A stretch of 64,000 nt of DNA from Acidovorax radicis. Its GTDB lineage: Bacteria; Pseudomonadota; Gammaproteobacteria; Burkholderiales; Burkholderiaceae_C. The stretch lies in NCBI RefSeq assembly GCF_020510705.1, contig NZ_CP075184.1, forward strand, positions 2,170,001 through 2,234,000. Reading direction: 5' to 3'. The notes under the pieces are model-generated. The model did not search any database. It was given only the letters and a program-made list of their open reading frames with translations, and was not told the DNA's origin. Made by a program: the position numbers and the translations under genes. Below, piece after piece: positions 1-7,457 of this stretch; position 1 is the stretch's first letter, and the number at the start of each line of letters is the position of its first letter.

Positions 1-42
1 CTGCTGGCCTTTGTTCTGTTACGCCGTTTGGGAGCGCTATGA
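1..42 (+). CDS. 3' end of an unidentified gene upstream of modD (partial)
   Basis: The frame is open from the first base and ends at a TGA that overlaps the modD start as ATGA. The visible 13 residues (LLAFVLLRRLGAL) are hydrophobic with a basic pair. That would suit the last membrane segment of an ABC permease, and modD usually follows molybdate transporter genes. The overlap implies translational coupling with modD. The fragment is too short to name the gene. Confidence 0.5.
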   Translation: MLAFVLLRRLGAL

Positions 43-890
43 ATTCCGTTTTTTTTGACCACGCCACCATCGATGCCTGGATTGCCGAGGATGCACCTCT
101 GCTCGACCTGACCACGCACCTGCTGCAGATCGGTACGCAGCAGGCGGATATTTGCTTCTCCGTGCGCGAGACCTGCATGGCCGCCTGCACCGAAGAGGCA
201 GCGCGCGTGGTGCAGCATTGTGGTGGCGAGGTGCAGCGCTGCCTGCCTAGCGGCACGCGGGCGGTAGCGGGCGATGTGCTGTTGGTCGCTACCGGTCAAG
301 CGGCAAGCCTTTTGCGCGCATGGAAAGTGGTGCAGAACTTGCTCGAATATGCCTGCGGCGTGGCTGGTGCCACGGCGCGCATGGTGCAGGCGGTGCATGC
401 CGCAGCGCCTGGTGTGGCGGTGTTGACCACGCGCAAACATTCACCCGGCCTGCGCCGCATTGCGCTCAAGTCCACACTCTGCGGTGGGGCCTTTCCACAT
501 CGACTCAGTGTTGGCGAGACGGTTTTGGTATTTCCTCAGCATCGCGCACTGCTGGGCGATTGGAGTGCTCTGCAAATGCGCCTGACGGCTGTGGCCCCGG
601 CGCTCGCTGAGAAAAAATGCGTAATCGAAGTGCATACGCTGGAAGAGGCCTTGCTGGCGGCCCAAGTCGGCGCCAACGTTGTGCAGTTCGACAAAGCCAG
701 TGCAGACCAACTGCGCGAGTGGTGTCCGCTACTCCGGGCGCAGCACCCGGATATGGCCTTGCTGGCGGCTGGCGGCATCAACGGGCACAACGCCGCCGAC
801 TACGCCGCCACTGGCGTTGATGCGCTTGTCACCAGTAGCCTTCACCATGCTCTACCGGTCGATATCGGCGTGCAGGTAATGCCAATATGA
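39..890 (+). CDS. modD: ModD, NadC-like phosphoribosyltransferase-family protein of molybdate operons
   Basis: The 283-residue protein has the fold order of quinolinate phosphoribosyltransferase (NadC). It has an N-terminal open-faced sandwich domain (about 1-105). The barrel domain follows, with the TTRKHSPGLRRIALKS stretch near residue 130 corresponding to the phosphoribosyl-binding region, a VQFDK element near 217, and a glycine-rich LAAGGIN loop near 244. ModD proteins are NadC paralogues found with modABC; their reaction is not firmly established. The start overlaps the stop of the preceding gene (ATGA), which fixes it. Length is typical. The call ModD rather than NadC rests on the residue pattern and the likely operon; the remaining mod genes lie outside the window. 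Confidence 0.8.
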   Translation: MNSVFFDHATIDAWIAEDAPLLDLTTHLLQIGTQQADICFSVRETCMAACTEEAARVVQHCGGEVQRCLPSGTRAVAGDVLLVATGQAASLLRAWKVVQNLLEYACGVAGATARMVQAVHAAAPGVAVLTTRKHSPGLRRIALKSTLCGGAFPHRLSVGETVLVFPQHRALLGDWSALQMRLTAVAPALAEKKCVIEVHTLEEALLAAQVGANVVQFDKASADQLREWCPLLRAQHPDMALLAAGGINGHNAADYAATGVDALVTSSLHHALPVDIGVQVMPI

Positions 891-1233
891 TCGATTCTCA
901 AAGCAGTGGTGCGGAAAGGAGTGTCGTAGCTATGGCGACATGGCCTACGCCACCCAGAGAGCAATGGTAGCGATCAAGGCTTCTCAAGCCGGGGACTTCA
1001 GCAACCTGCAATGCTGCCTCGAGACCATCAAATTCGATCGAGACCGCGATAGCGTTGCCACCCGCTGCTACTTGTTCTGTGTCGCCCTAATGAGCGCGAA
1101 CTTATGCGGGACGAGACGTCGTTGTGCATTTGCGCTTATCTACCTGGCGTTCACGAAAATCGCGCTGAGTCATTTCCTATGAACACCAGCATGTGCTCGT
1201 GCACGATTCGGTAGCAGCATCCGAGAGGGCAGA
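891..1233. other. Gene-free stretch between modD and the LysR gene
   Basis: These 343 bases hold no convincing gene. An 80-codon open frame (940-1182) has no ribosome-binding site and no recognisable protein pattern. No hairpin terminator or repeat was seen. The AT-richer part at about 1030-1200 presumably contains the promoter of the LysR gene. Confidence 0.5.
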
Positions 1234-2124
1234 ATGGAAATTCGGCATTTGCGTTGTTTCGTGGCCGTGGCAGAAGAACTCCATTTCGCGCGCGCGGCAG
1301 AGAAGCTGCACATCGAACAATCACCCCTGTCGCGAGCGATCAAGGAACTTGAATCCGATCTGGGTGTTCTGTTGTTCGAGCGCACCACCCGCTGCACGCG
1401 GTTGACGCACGCAGGGCGGGTGTTCCTGGAGCATGTACCCCGTATTTTCGCTGCACTGCAACAAGCTCGTGAAAGTGTGAAGGCTGTGGCGGCAGGCTAC
1501 TATGGGCAATTGCGTATTGCATTGTCTGACTGCCTGTCTCAAGCTCGTTTGTCAGCCTTACTGACCCTGTGCCGAGAGCAGGAGCCCGAGGTGGATATAC
1601 GCTTGTACGAGGTGCCCTTTGCGCAGCAGATGAGAGGCTTGTGCTGCGACCTGTACGATGCCGGTTTCGCACAATCGGCAGAGGTGGACGACGGTTTGAT
1701 TGCATTACCCGTGTGGAATGATCCCATGGTCGTCGCTGTCCCGGTGCGGCATCCTTTGCTCGCATACAAGAAGCTGCCGCTGGACGAGATACTGCGCTAC
1801 CCATTGGTGCTGTGCGACCCAGATGCCAGTGAAGGGTGTAGCCGACAACTCGCCAAGGTGCTGCGTTCCAACCACCGAGAGCCAATTGTGGCTGAACAGG
1901 TAGCGAGCCACGAATTGATGATCACGTTGGTAGCTGCCGGCTTCGGCCTCGGCTTTGCTACCGAGGCACACCTGTCGACGTGCAATCACCCCGCCATCGT
2001 GACCCGTCCGCTTGCGGGCCGCACGCCCCTGCTTACGACATACCTGCTGCGCCGAAATACTGAGCCGCCGCAGGAATTGAGCCGCTTTATCGAACGAATT
2101 AATCCGGTGCGGCCAGTCCGATAG
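1234..2124 (+). CDS. LysR-family regulator, TraR-like, of a Tn4371-type element
   Basis: The 296-residue protein starts with a LysR winged helix (residues 1-60: MEIRHLRCF, then helix-turn-helix AAEKLHIEQSPLSRAIKELE). The effector-binding domain runs from about 90 to 290. In integrative conjugative elements of the Tn4371 group a LysR gene stands just before an EexN-type gene and traG, as here, so it probably belonged to the transfer module. The gene is full length and ends 12 bases before the next frame. The ATG at 1234 begins at the conserved LysR N-terminus. Its effector is unknown. With traG broken downstream, the regulator may have lost its original role. Confidence 0.8.
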   Translation: MEIRHLRCFVAVAEELHFARAAEKLHIEQSPLSRAIKELESDLGVLLFERTTRCTRLTHAGRVFLEHVPRIFAALQQARESVKAVAAGYYGQLRIALSDCLSQARLSALLTLCREQEPEVDIRLYEVPFAQQMRGLCCDLYDAGFAQSAEVDDGLIALPVWNDPMVVAVPVRHPLLAYKKLPLDEILRYPLVLCDPDASEGCSRQLAKVLRSNHREPIVAEQVASHELMITLVAAGFGLGFATEAHLSTCNHPAIVTRPLAGRTPLLTTYLLRRNTEPPQELSRFIERINPVRPVR

Positions 2125-2148
2125 CCCACCTTCTGTATGGTGACCGCG

Positions 2149-2406
2149 ATGAAACCTCTGTCCCACTTCTCCACATTGTTGTTTACGCTGGTGTTGTCTG
2201 CGTGCAGCCCTTCCTCGGCCATCGATACGGTGGAATCGCTTGCTGCCAACCCCGAACGACTGAAGGCACTGCGCCTGCAATGCAAACTCGAGCGCGCCAA
2301 GCTCGGCGATGAACTCTGTAACCGGGTGGCGGAAGCGACGAACCGACGCTTTCTCGGTGATCGTAAAACAACCGACACACCACCGAAAGATCCTGCCAAG
2401 TTCTGA
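2149..2406 (+). CDS. EexN-family lipoprotein (entry exclusion)
   Basis: The 85-residue protein has a signal peptide with a lipobox (LVLSAC, cysteine near residue 18). A short charged mature part contains the LRLQCKLERAKLGDELCNRVAEA pattern typical of EexN lipoproteins, with two cysteines flanking a basic helix. EexN proteins sit in the outer envelope of cells carrying conjugative elements and hinder entry of a second copy. I chose the ATG at 2149 because it begins the basic N-region of the signal peptide; an in-frame start at 2137 adds four residues. The gene follows the LysR gene closely and precedes traG, the Tn4371-type order. Confidence 0.7.
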   Translation: MKPLSHFSTLLFTLVLSACSPSSAIDTVESLAANPERLKALRLQCKLERAKLGDELCNRVAEATNRRFLGDRKTTDTPPKDPAKF

Positions 2407-2457
2407 TCTTGGACGAATTGCAAAAAAGCTGCATTTTTTGCTCGATACGCCGCAGCA

Positions 2458-2480
2458 TGCCGCCGCTCGCGGCATTTTTA
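2458..2480 (+). terminator. Rho-independent terminator after the EexN gene
   Basis: TGCCGC (2458-2463) pairs with GCGGCA (2469-2474) across a five-base loop and is followed by TTTTT. It lies 52 bases after the EexN stop. A second, T-rich inverted repeat, GCAAAAAA/TTTTTTGC, lies just upstream at 2420-2441. Confidence 0.75.
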
Positions 2481-2626
2481 TTGGCTTCGTCGCTACGGGA
2501 ATTGATGCCTTGTAGAGCATCGTTGTTCCGATAACGGTCTTTGACCGACTTTGATCCAGCCCTCAGTCTCGAGTGTGCGGCACGTTTTCGTGCCTCTTGC
2601 CGCGCAGGAGAAATTGGGAAGTCAGG

Positions 2627-3961
2627 ATGCAAGGTCAAGGTGTGCTATTCGGGCAGATCGCCGCTGTCTTCGGCATCGTGGTCGCTGGCGTGTGGAGCGC
2701 CACACAATGGACTGCCGTCACCCTGGGCTATCAAGCACGCCTTGGCTCGCCCTGGTTCGATTTCTCTGGCACACCGGTCTATCACCCCTGGCGGCTTTTC
2801 GAGTGGTGGTTCTTCTTCGATGCCTACGCACCGCATGTCTTTGACATCGGAGGCGCAATCGCAGGTAGCAGCGGTTTGGTGGCTGTGGTGGTTGCCATCT
2901 CCATGTCGGTATGGCGCTCGCGGCAATCCAAGCTGGTCACCACCTACGGCTCGGCACGCTGGGCCCGTGCCACTGACATCCGCGAGGCCGGGCTGACCCA
3001 GCCTGCTGGCGTCTTCCTCGGCCAGCATGACGGGCACTACCTTCGCCACGAAGGCCCTGAACACGTCCTGACCTTCGCGCCCACGCGCTCAGGCAAGGGC
3101 GTCGGCCTGGTGGTCCCCACGCTGCTCTCCTGGCCGGCTTCCGCCGTGATCCACGACATCAAGGGCGAGAACTGGTCCATCACCGCAGGTTGGCGCTCCC
3201 GCTTCTCGCACTGCCTGCTGTTCAACCCCACCGATGCCAAGTCGGCCGCCTACAACCCGCTGCTGGAGGTGCGGCGCGGCGCACATGAGGTGCGCGACGT
3301 GCAGAACATCGCCGACATCCTGGTCGATCCCGAAGGCGCCCTGGAGCGCCGCAACCACTGGGAAAAGACTTCGCACGCATTGCTGGTCGGCGCCATCCTG
3401 CATGTGCTCTATGCGGGCGAAGACAAAACGTTGCGCGGCGTCGCCAACTTTCTGTCCGACCCGGCATGTCCGTTCGAGCTGACGCTGCACCGGATGATGA
3501 CGACGCGGCACCTGGGCCACGCTCCGCATCCCGTCGTCGCCTCGGCCGCACGCGAGGTGCTCAACAAGAGTGACAACGAGCGCTCGGGCGTGCTGTCCAC
3601 GGCGATGTCCTTACTCGGCCTGTACCGCGATCCCACGGTGGCAGAAGTCACCTCGCGCTGCGATTGGCGCATTGCCGACCTGATATCGGCGGAGCATCCG
3701 GTATCGCTGTACCTGGTGGTGCCGCCCTCGGACATCAGCCGCACCAAGCCGCTGGTTCGGTTGATCCTCAACCAGATCGGCCGGCGGCTCACCGAATCGC
3801 TCGATGGTTCGGACGGCATCGCACGCCGCCACAAGCTGCTGCTGATGCTCGACGAGTTCCCGGCCCTGGGGCGTCTGGACTTCTTCGAGACGGCGCTGGC
3901 GTTCATGGCCGGCTTCATCAGGAATCAGCATGTCTCTCACAAAGAAGAAGCCAGCATATAA
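2627..3961 (+). pseudogene. traG: traG/virD4 coupling-protein gene, 3'-truncated
   Basis: The frame encodes the type IV secretion coupling ATPase that links the relaxosome to the mating pore. N-terminal membrane segments lie at residues 5-25 and about 75-100. The Walker A region is TFAPTRSGKGVGLVVPT (near 148), followed by the IHDIKGE motif. The Walker B region is LLLMLDEFPALG (near 405). After FFETALAFMAGF (about base 3917) the family pattern stops and the frame runs through 15 foreign codons to a stop at 3961. Family members have roughly 200 more residues, including the rest of the motor core. The start at 2627 follows a GGAAGTCAGG stretch. The truncation makes it non-functional as a coupling protein. 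Confidence 0.85.
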
Positions 3962-5024
3962 GAACAGTAAGACTAGTAGTAGCAATGGTGGAACTCAGAA
4001 GATGAGTCCACACAGACATGTCTCTGCAGCGTTGCAGCAGTCCCCTCCTCCTGCCATTGGCGTGATGGCTATCGACAAACTGTACTTGGACTTGCATTTG
4101 CAAGCCTATGAACTTGACGCTGCATTGGATCGCGCACGTCAACTGCTCCGTAATGGCCGCCTGGGCAAGGGCAGCACTCAGGGCACCTTCTTTAAACACG
4201 CCTTCGTGCTCCACCTGCCCAGTGGCGCCATCGTGCGCTTCCACATGGTGCCAAACAACACAGACAAGGGCGCCCCCATGCAGATCGTGCTCAATCCGAA
4301 CCAGATGGAAAAAGGCGACAGCGACTTGCTCAAGGAGGTGTTCAAGACTCTGTTCTCCGTAAGCGCCCGCCTGATCGCTGCCAACATGCTCATCCGTCGC
4401 ATCGACGTTTGCATTCAGCTTGGCCTGCCCATTGATGACTTGGTCATCGACATGGAAGGCGTTATGTCCGGCGCGAAGGTTTGGGTGAATACAAACCGCA
4501 AAGGCTACGTGCAGACCATCTACATGGGCGACGTTAACTCGGCCCATCACGGCGTAGCCTATGACCAGCTTGCGAGCGATGCCTACAAACGCCTGGTGGG
4601 CGAGAAGCCTAGTCGCAGCAAGCTACGCGACAGCGCTGAATTGGCTCTCGAACGCAAGACTGGCCGGACTCAGTTGGAGAGCCGCCGCAATTTTGAAAAG
4701 CCCCTGACCTTTGCGGAACTGGCGCAGATTAGGGCCCCCTTCGGCAGGTACCGCATCTTGGAACTCAAGGGTGATGCTCAGAAATGGGATGCCAGCTTCT
4801 CGGGCTACGTCGACAAGGTGCGCTTGCGCGGTGTACACGGTGCGCGTGCCCACATTCAGGAACAGTGCGGCAAAAGCCGCCTGGTTAACGAACAACTTCT
4901 GGCGTGGGAAGCCCGCCTCAATGCCATGGCTGCGCCATGGTGGAAGCCGGAGATGTACGCCGCGTCGCTGCTTGAGACGTTGCGCGACTCCGCCGCGTGG
5001 CCATTCTTGAAAGTGACCGCTTAG
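3930..5024 (+). CDS. Replication-initiation-factor-like protein (Rep_trans type, tentative)
   Basis: The 364-residue protein is encoded by the segment that interrupts traG. It has a low-complexity lysine/serine N-terminus (1-25). The body carries features of rolling-circle initiators of the replication-initiation-factor family: a strand LIRRIDVCIQLG (near 150), a YMGD element followed by a HGVAYDQ segment (near 197-212) that may hold the nicking tyrosine, and a later TQLESRR strand (near 250). These resemble the family's RxD, IYxG and RxExR strands. The match is by pattern only. A structured non-coding region follows within 30 bases of the stop, which would suit an origin. No partner gene is present. 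It could also be an uncharacterised phage or plasmid protein. Confidence 0.5.
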   Translation: MSLTKKKPAYKNSKTSSSNGGTQKMSPHRHVSAALQQSPPPAIGVMAIDKLYLDLHLQAYELDAALDRARQLLRNGRLGKGSTQGTFFKHAFVLHLPSGAIVRFHMVPNNTDKGAPMQIVLNPNQMEKGDSDLLKEVFKTLFSVSARLIAANMLIRRIDVCIQLGLPIDDLVIDMEGVMSGAKVWVNTNRKGYVQTIYMGDVNSAHHGVAYDQLASDAYKRLVGEKPSRSKLRDSAELALERKTGRTQLESRRNFEKPLTFAELAQIRAPFGRYRILELKGDAQKWDASFSGYVDKVRLRGVHGARAHIQEQCGKSRLVNEQLLAWEARLNAMAAPWWKPEMYAASLLETLRDSAAWPFLKVTA

Positions 5025-5051
5025 CCGACACAACCGGCCGACAAGCGATTT

Positions 5052-5192
5052 GAGCCACTTTCAGTTGAAATGGCATTCATTCATGCCGGTGGCTCGAATA
5101 CCGAGCTTGCCGGCCGTTCTGGAGCCATTCAGAGCACTTCTTTGCCGCTGGACTTCGCTGGCGCCGATTGGCTATGCCGATTCGGACTAGCC
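5052..5192. repeat. Multi-hairpin non-coding structure after the Rep-like gene
   Basis: An outer stem GAGCCAC (5052-5058)/GTGGCTC (5089-5095) encloses two small hairpins. One is TTTCA/TGAAA (5059-5070) and the other GGCAT/ATGCC (5072-5087), giving a three-way junction with nearly every base paired. A further hairpin, GGCTA/TAGCC, with an inner CCG/CGG pair lies at 5170-5192. The rest of the 375-base gap up to the methyltransferase gene shows only AT-rich DNA near 5205-5245 and the LexA-like box. The structure could be a replication origin or recombination end; this is inference. Confidence 0.55.
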
Positions 5193-5338
5193 GGTAACAG
5201 TCAATGGAAACACTATGAATTTAAATAGTTGATAGCCAAAAACTAAAATGACATGCCGGTTTTCGTTGCGGTGGTTGCGGAGGGCTTCCGGAGGTCAAGG
5301 ATAATTCACCGCAGCAACAGGTTTGAAGCAGGCTTGTA

Positions 5339-5358
5339 TACTGTATTTATTTACAGGC
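5339..5358 (+). promoter_or_regulatory. LexA (SOS)-type operator upstream of the restriction-modification genes
   Basis: TACTGTATTTATTTACAGGC contains the CTGT-N8-ACAG core (5341-5356) with an AT-rich spacer and flanking TA, as in the LexA box of gamma- and many beta-proteobacteria. It lies 42 bases before the methyltransferase start, where it could cover the promoter. LexA control of the operon is an inference. Confidence 0.6.
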
Positions 5359-5399
5359 ACAACACGTTCGTGTGAGTGCCTGCTCACCTTGGGAGTACT

Positions 5400-6530
5400 A
5401 TGCCGTATGAATTGACCGATGAGCAGCGGGACCGCTATAGAGAAACCTCTATTCGTTCACAGCAGCGCAAACTTCGATTGTTACAGGCCCACGAGAACAA
5501 CCCCCTGCTCGGCGCAGAGTTCGGAGATCGTCTTGATGTTGACGATCTCATGCCGCAACTAGAAAGTAATGGACTTTCTTCGCTATCGTTGTTTGCTGGT
5601 GGCGGAGGCCTCGACCTTGGCTTTGAGCGCGCAGGCTTCAGTCATAGCGCCTCATTTGAGATTCTTGACATTTGTGGCGAGACCCTGCGTTCCAACCGGC
5701 CTGAGTGGACGGTTTATGCAGGAGCAGAGGCTGGCGATGTGCGCACAGCCCGCTTCCTCGACTTCAGAGGGGTTGATATTGTTCATGGCGGCCCCCCTTG
5801 CCAACCTTTCTCCATTGCAGGAAAGCAGGCCGGCGCTGATGATCCACGCAACATGTGGCCCGACTTCATTCGGTGTGTCCTCCAGACCCGGCCGCGTGCT
5901 TTCGTTGCCGAAAATGTGCCTGGCCTGTTGGATCGCAAGTTTGAGGGGTTCGTGCAAGAGAACATTCTTCAGCCGTTGCAAGAAAGGTACACGATTTTCA
6001 AGTTCAAACTTGCGGCTCATGACTTCGGCGTACCTCAAGCCCGCCGCCGTGTTTTCTTCGTTGGGTTCCGGGCTGCTCGTGATGCCGCTCGATGGATCGA
6101 ACCTGCGCACACACATGGAGACGTGGAAGGCGTCTTCGGGCCAATTTTGCCGCGCAACACAGCCCGTCGGAGCCTTGGACTTCCGCCCATCGGCTACGAC
6201 GTGGTAGCGCCGACATTGCGCTCAGGATTTACCGGACCGAGGAACACCACTGGTGTTTTGAACAGTAAGGCTGCATTAGGCATTTGGAACGAGTTGCGCA
6301 TCTGGCCAAATGGCGTTCAACCGACTCATGCTGTGGCAGCAGCCTACCCGCCGGAGAACGGACACTTCCGGATGGCTGTCGATGACTGCGCGTTACTTCA
6401 GGGATTCCCGGCCAATTGGCGGTTCAAAGGTGCTGTATACCAAGCTCTCGGCCAAATTGGGAATAGCGTATGCCCTCCAGTAGGCTATGCTGTCGCGCGA
6501 CAGGTAGCAAGAGCTTTAACAGGGAACTAA
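5400..6530 (+). CDS. DNA (cytosine-5-)-methyltransferase
   Basis: The 376-residue protein shows the ordered motifs of C5 methyltransferases. Motif I, LFAGGGGLDLGFE, lies near residue 65. Motif IV, GGPPCQPFS, carries the catalytic Cys134. Motif VI is ENVPG at 171 and motif VIII is QARRRVFFVGF at 213. A variable target-recognition region spans about 230-320, and motifs IX/X (LLQGFPANW, GNSVCPPVGYAVA) lie at the C-terminus. It transfers a methyl group from S-adenosylmethionine to cytosine in a site I cannot predict. The ATG at 5400 is preceded by GGGAG; an upstream GTG at 5376 has no such site. The next gene begins directly after its stop, the layout of a type II restriction-modification pair. 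Confidence 0.9.
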   Translation: MPYELTDEQRDRYRETSIRSQQRKLRLLQAHENNPLLGAEFGDRLDVDDLMPQLESNGLSSLSLFAGGGGLDLGFERAGFSHSASFEILDICGETLRSNRPEWTVYAGAEAGDVRTARFLDFRGVDIVHGGPPCQPFSIAGKQAGADDPRNMWPDFIRCVLQTRPRAFVAENVPGLLDRKFEGFVQENILQPLQERYTIFKFKLAAHDFGVPQARRRVFFVGFRAARDAARWIEPAHTHGDVEGVFGPILPRNTARRSLGLPPIGYDVVAPTLRSGFTGPRNTTGVLNSKAALGIWNELRIWPNGVQPTHAVAAAYPPENGHFRMAVDDCALLQGFPANWRFKGAVYQALGQIGNSVCPPVGYAVARQVARALTGN

Positions 6531-7265
6531 ATGCCAGTACAAGATGATGAGCGCGAGCGTGAGCTTGTTCGGATGTTCAACCTCAATTGGGATCCCGCTC
6601 ATCAGCGTGCTGGCGTTGACGCCGTTCTTGACGTTGAAGTCAATGGCGAGAATTTCCGCTTTGATGTTGAAGTCAAGTCTTCGACGGGTACTACTGTTTC
6701 AACTGCGCGGGATGTGGGAATGGATCACATCAAAAAATGGCGCAGGATGCTTTTTGTGATCGGTTTCTATTCAAAAGAAGCTAGAAGGCCTGAGCTTCAG
6801 CATTGTCTCTGTTTGACCCCAGTTGATATGGAGCCTTGGATCGCATCCATCGAGGCCAAAATATCAATTGATTTTAAGCTTGCTCTCTGGGCGTCACGTC
6901 GTTTGTTGGTCGAGGATTTGTACGAGGTCTGCGGAGAGCAGGAGTCCTATTCCATCGAGGACGCCAAGCGCTTACATAAGCAGCAATGGACTGCGGATGA
7001 ATATCAAGCGGCCTTAGACTTGGTCGTCGACGGCAAACCAAGAATATCTCCGCAACGGATGCTGGAGATTTTGCAGCTACGTTTGCAGTACATCGCACAA
7101 CGTGGTGCGACTCTGAACAACCCTCACATAACTAAGACACATCTCAGCTCGTTTGAAGAAACAAATCGTGTGGTGAAAGGGCCAAACTGGGCAGCAGGGG
7201 TTAGAGCAATTGCCGAGGATTTTGTAATTAATAACCCTCAGCATCCCGGCATTCTTAAAATATAG
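6531..7265 (+). CDS. Probable type II restriction endonuclease partner (PD-(D/E)xK type)
   Basis: The 244-residue protein starts on the base after the methyltransferase stop, so the two are almost certainly co-translated. The N-terminal part has AGVDAVLDVEVNGENFRF followed by DVEVKSST. An aspartate at 30 or 34 and the E47-V-K49 pair fit the D...ExK catalytic core of PD-(D/E)xK nucleases. The C-terminal half is helical and matches nothing I recognise. The protein would cut DNA left unmethylated by its partner. The family assignment rests on the motif and position; the recognition site is unknown. Base composition is lower in GC than in the core genome. Confidence 0.65.
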   Translation: MPVQDDERERELVRMFNLNWDPAHQRAGVDAVLDVEVNGENFRFDVEVKSSTGTTVSTARDVGMDHIKKWRRMLFVIGFYSKEARRPELQHCLCLTPVDMEPWIASIEAKISIDFKLALWASRRLLVEDLYEVCGEQESYSIEDAKRLHKQQWTADEYQAALDLVVDGKPRISPQRMLEILQLRLQYIAQRGATLNNPHITKTHLSSFEETNRVVKGPNWAAGVRAIAEDFVINNPQHPGILKI

Positions 7266-7457
7266 TCTGAGCCGAGGTATTCCTTTGAAGAGTGCCCTGA
7301 GTTGTCGCATCTTGAACTGCCGCCGCAAGAAGCTTCCGTTGTGGCTGGGTACTCGTCGGCCTTAATGTGAAAAGGGCTAGTCCTGCAAACCCTGGTGCCC
7401 GGTTTGGCAAGCGCGCCGTAGGCCGGGCGAAATTCGCACCACCCAGCCCGTCTACTC

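Noticed and set aside
940..1182. 80-codon open frame between modD and the LysR gene
   Set aside because: No ribosome-binding site, no recognisable motif, and irregular residue composition.
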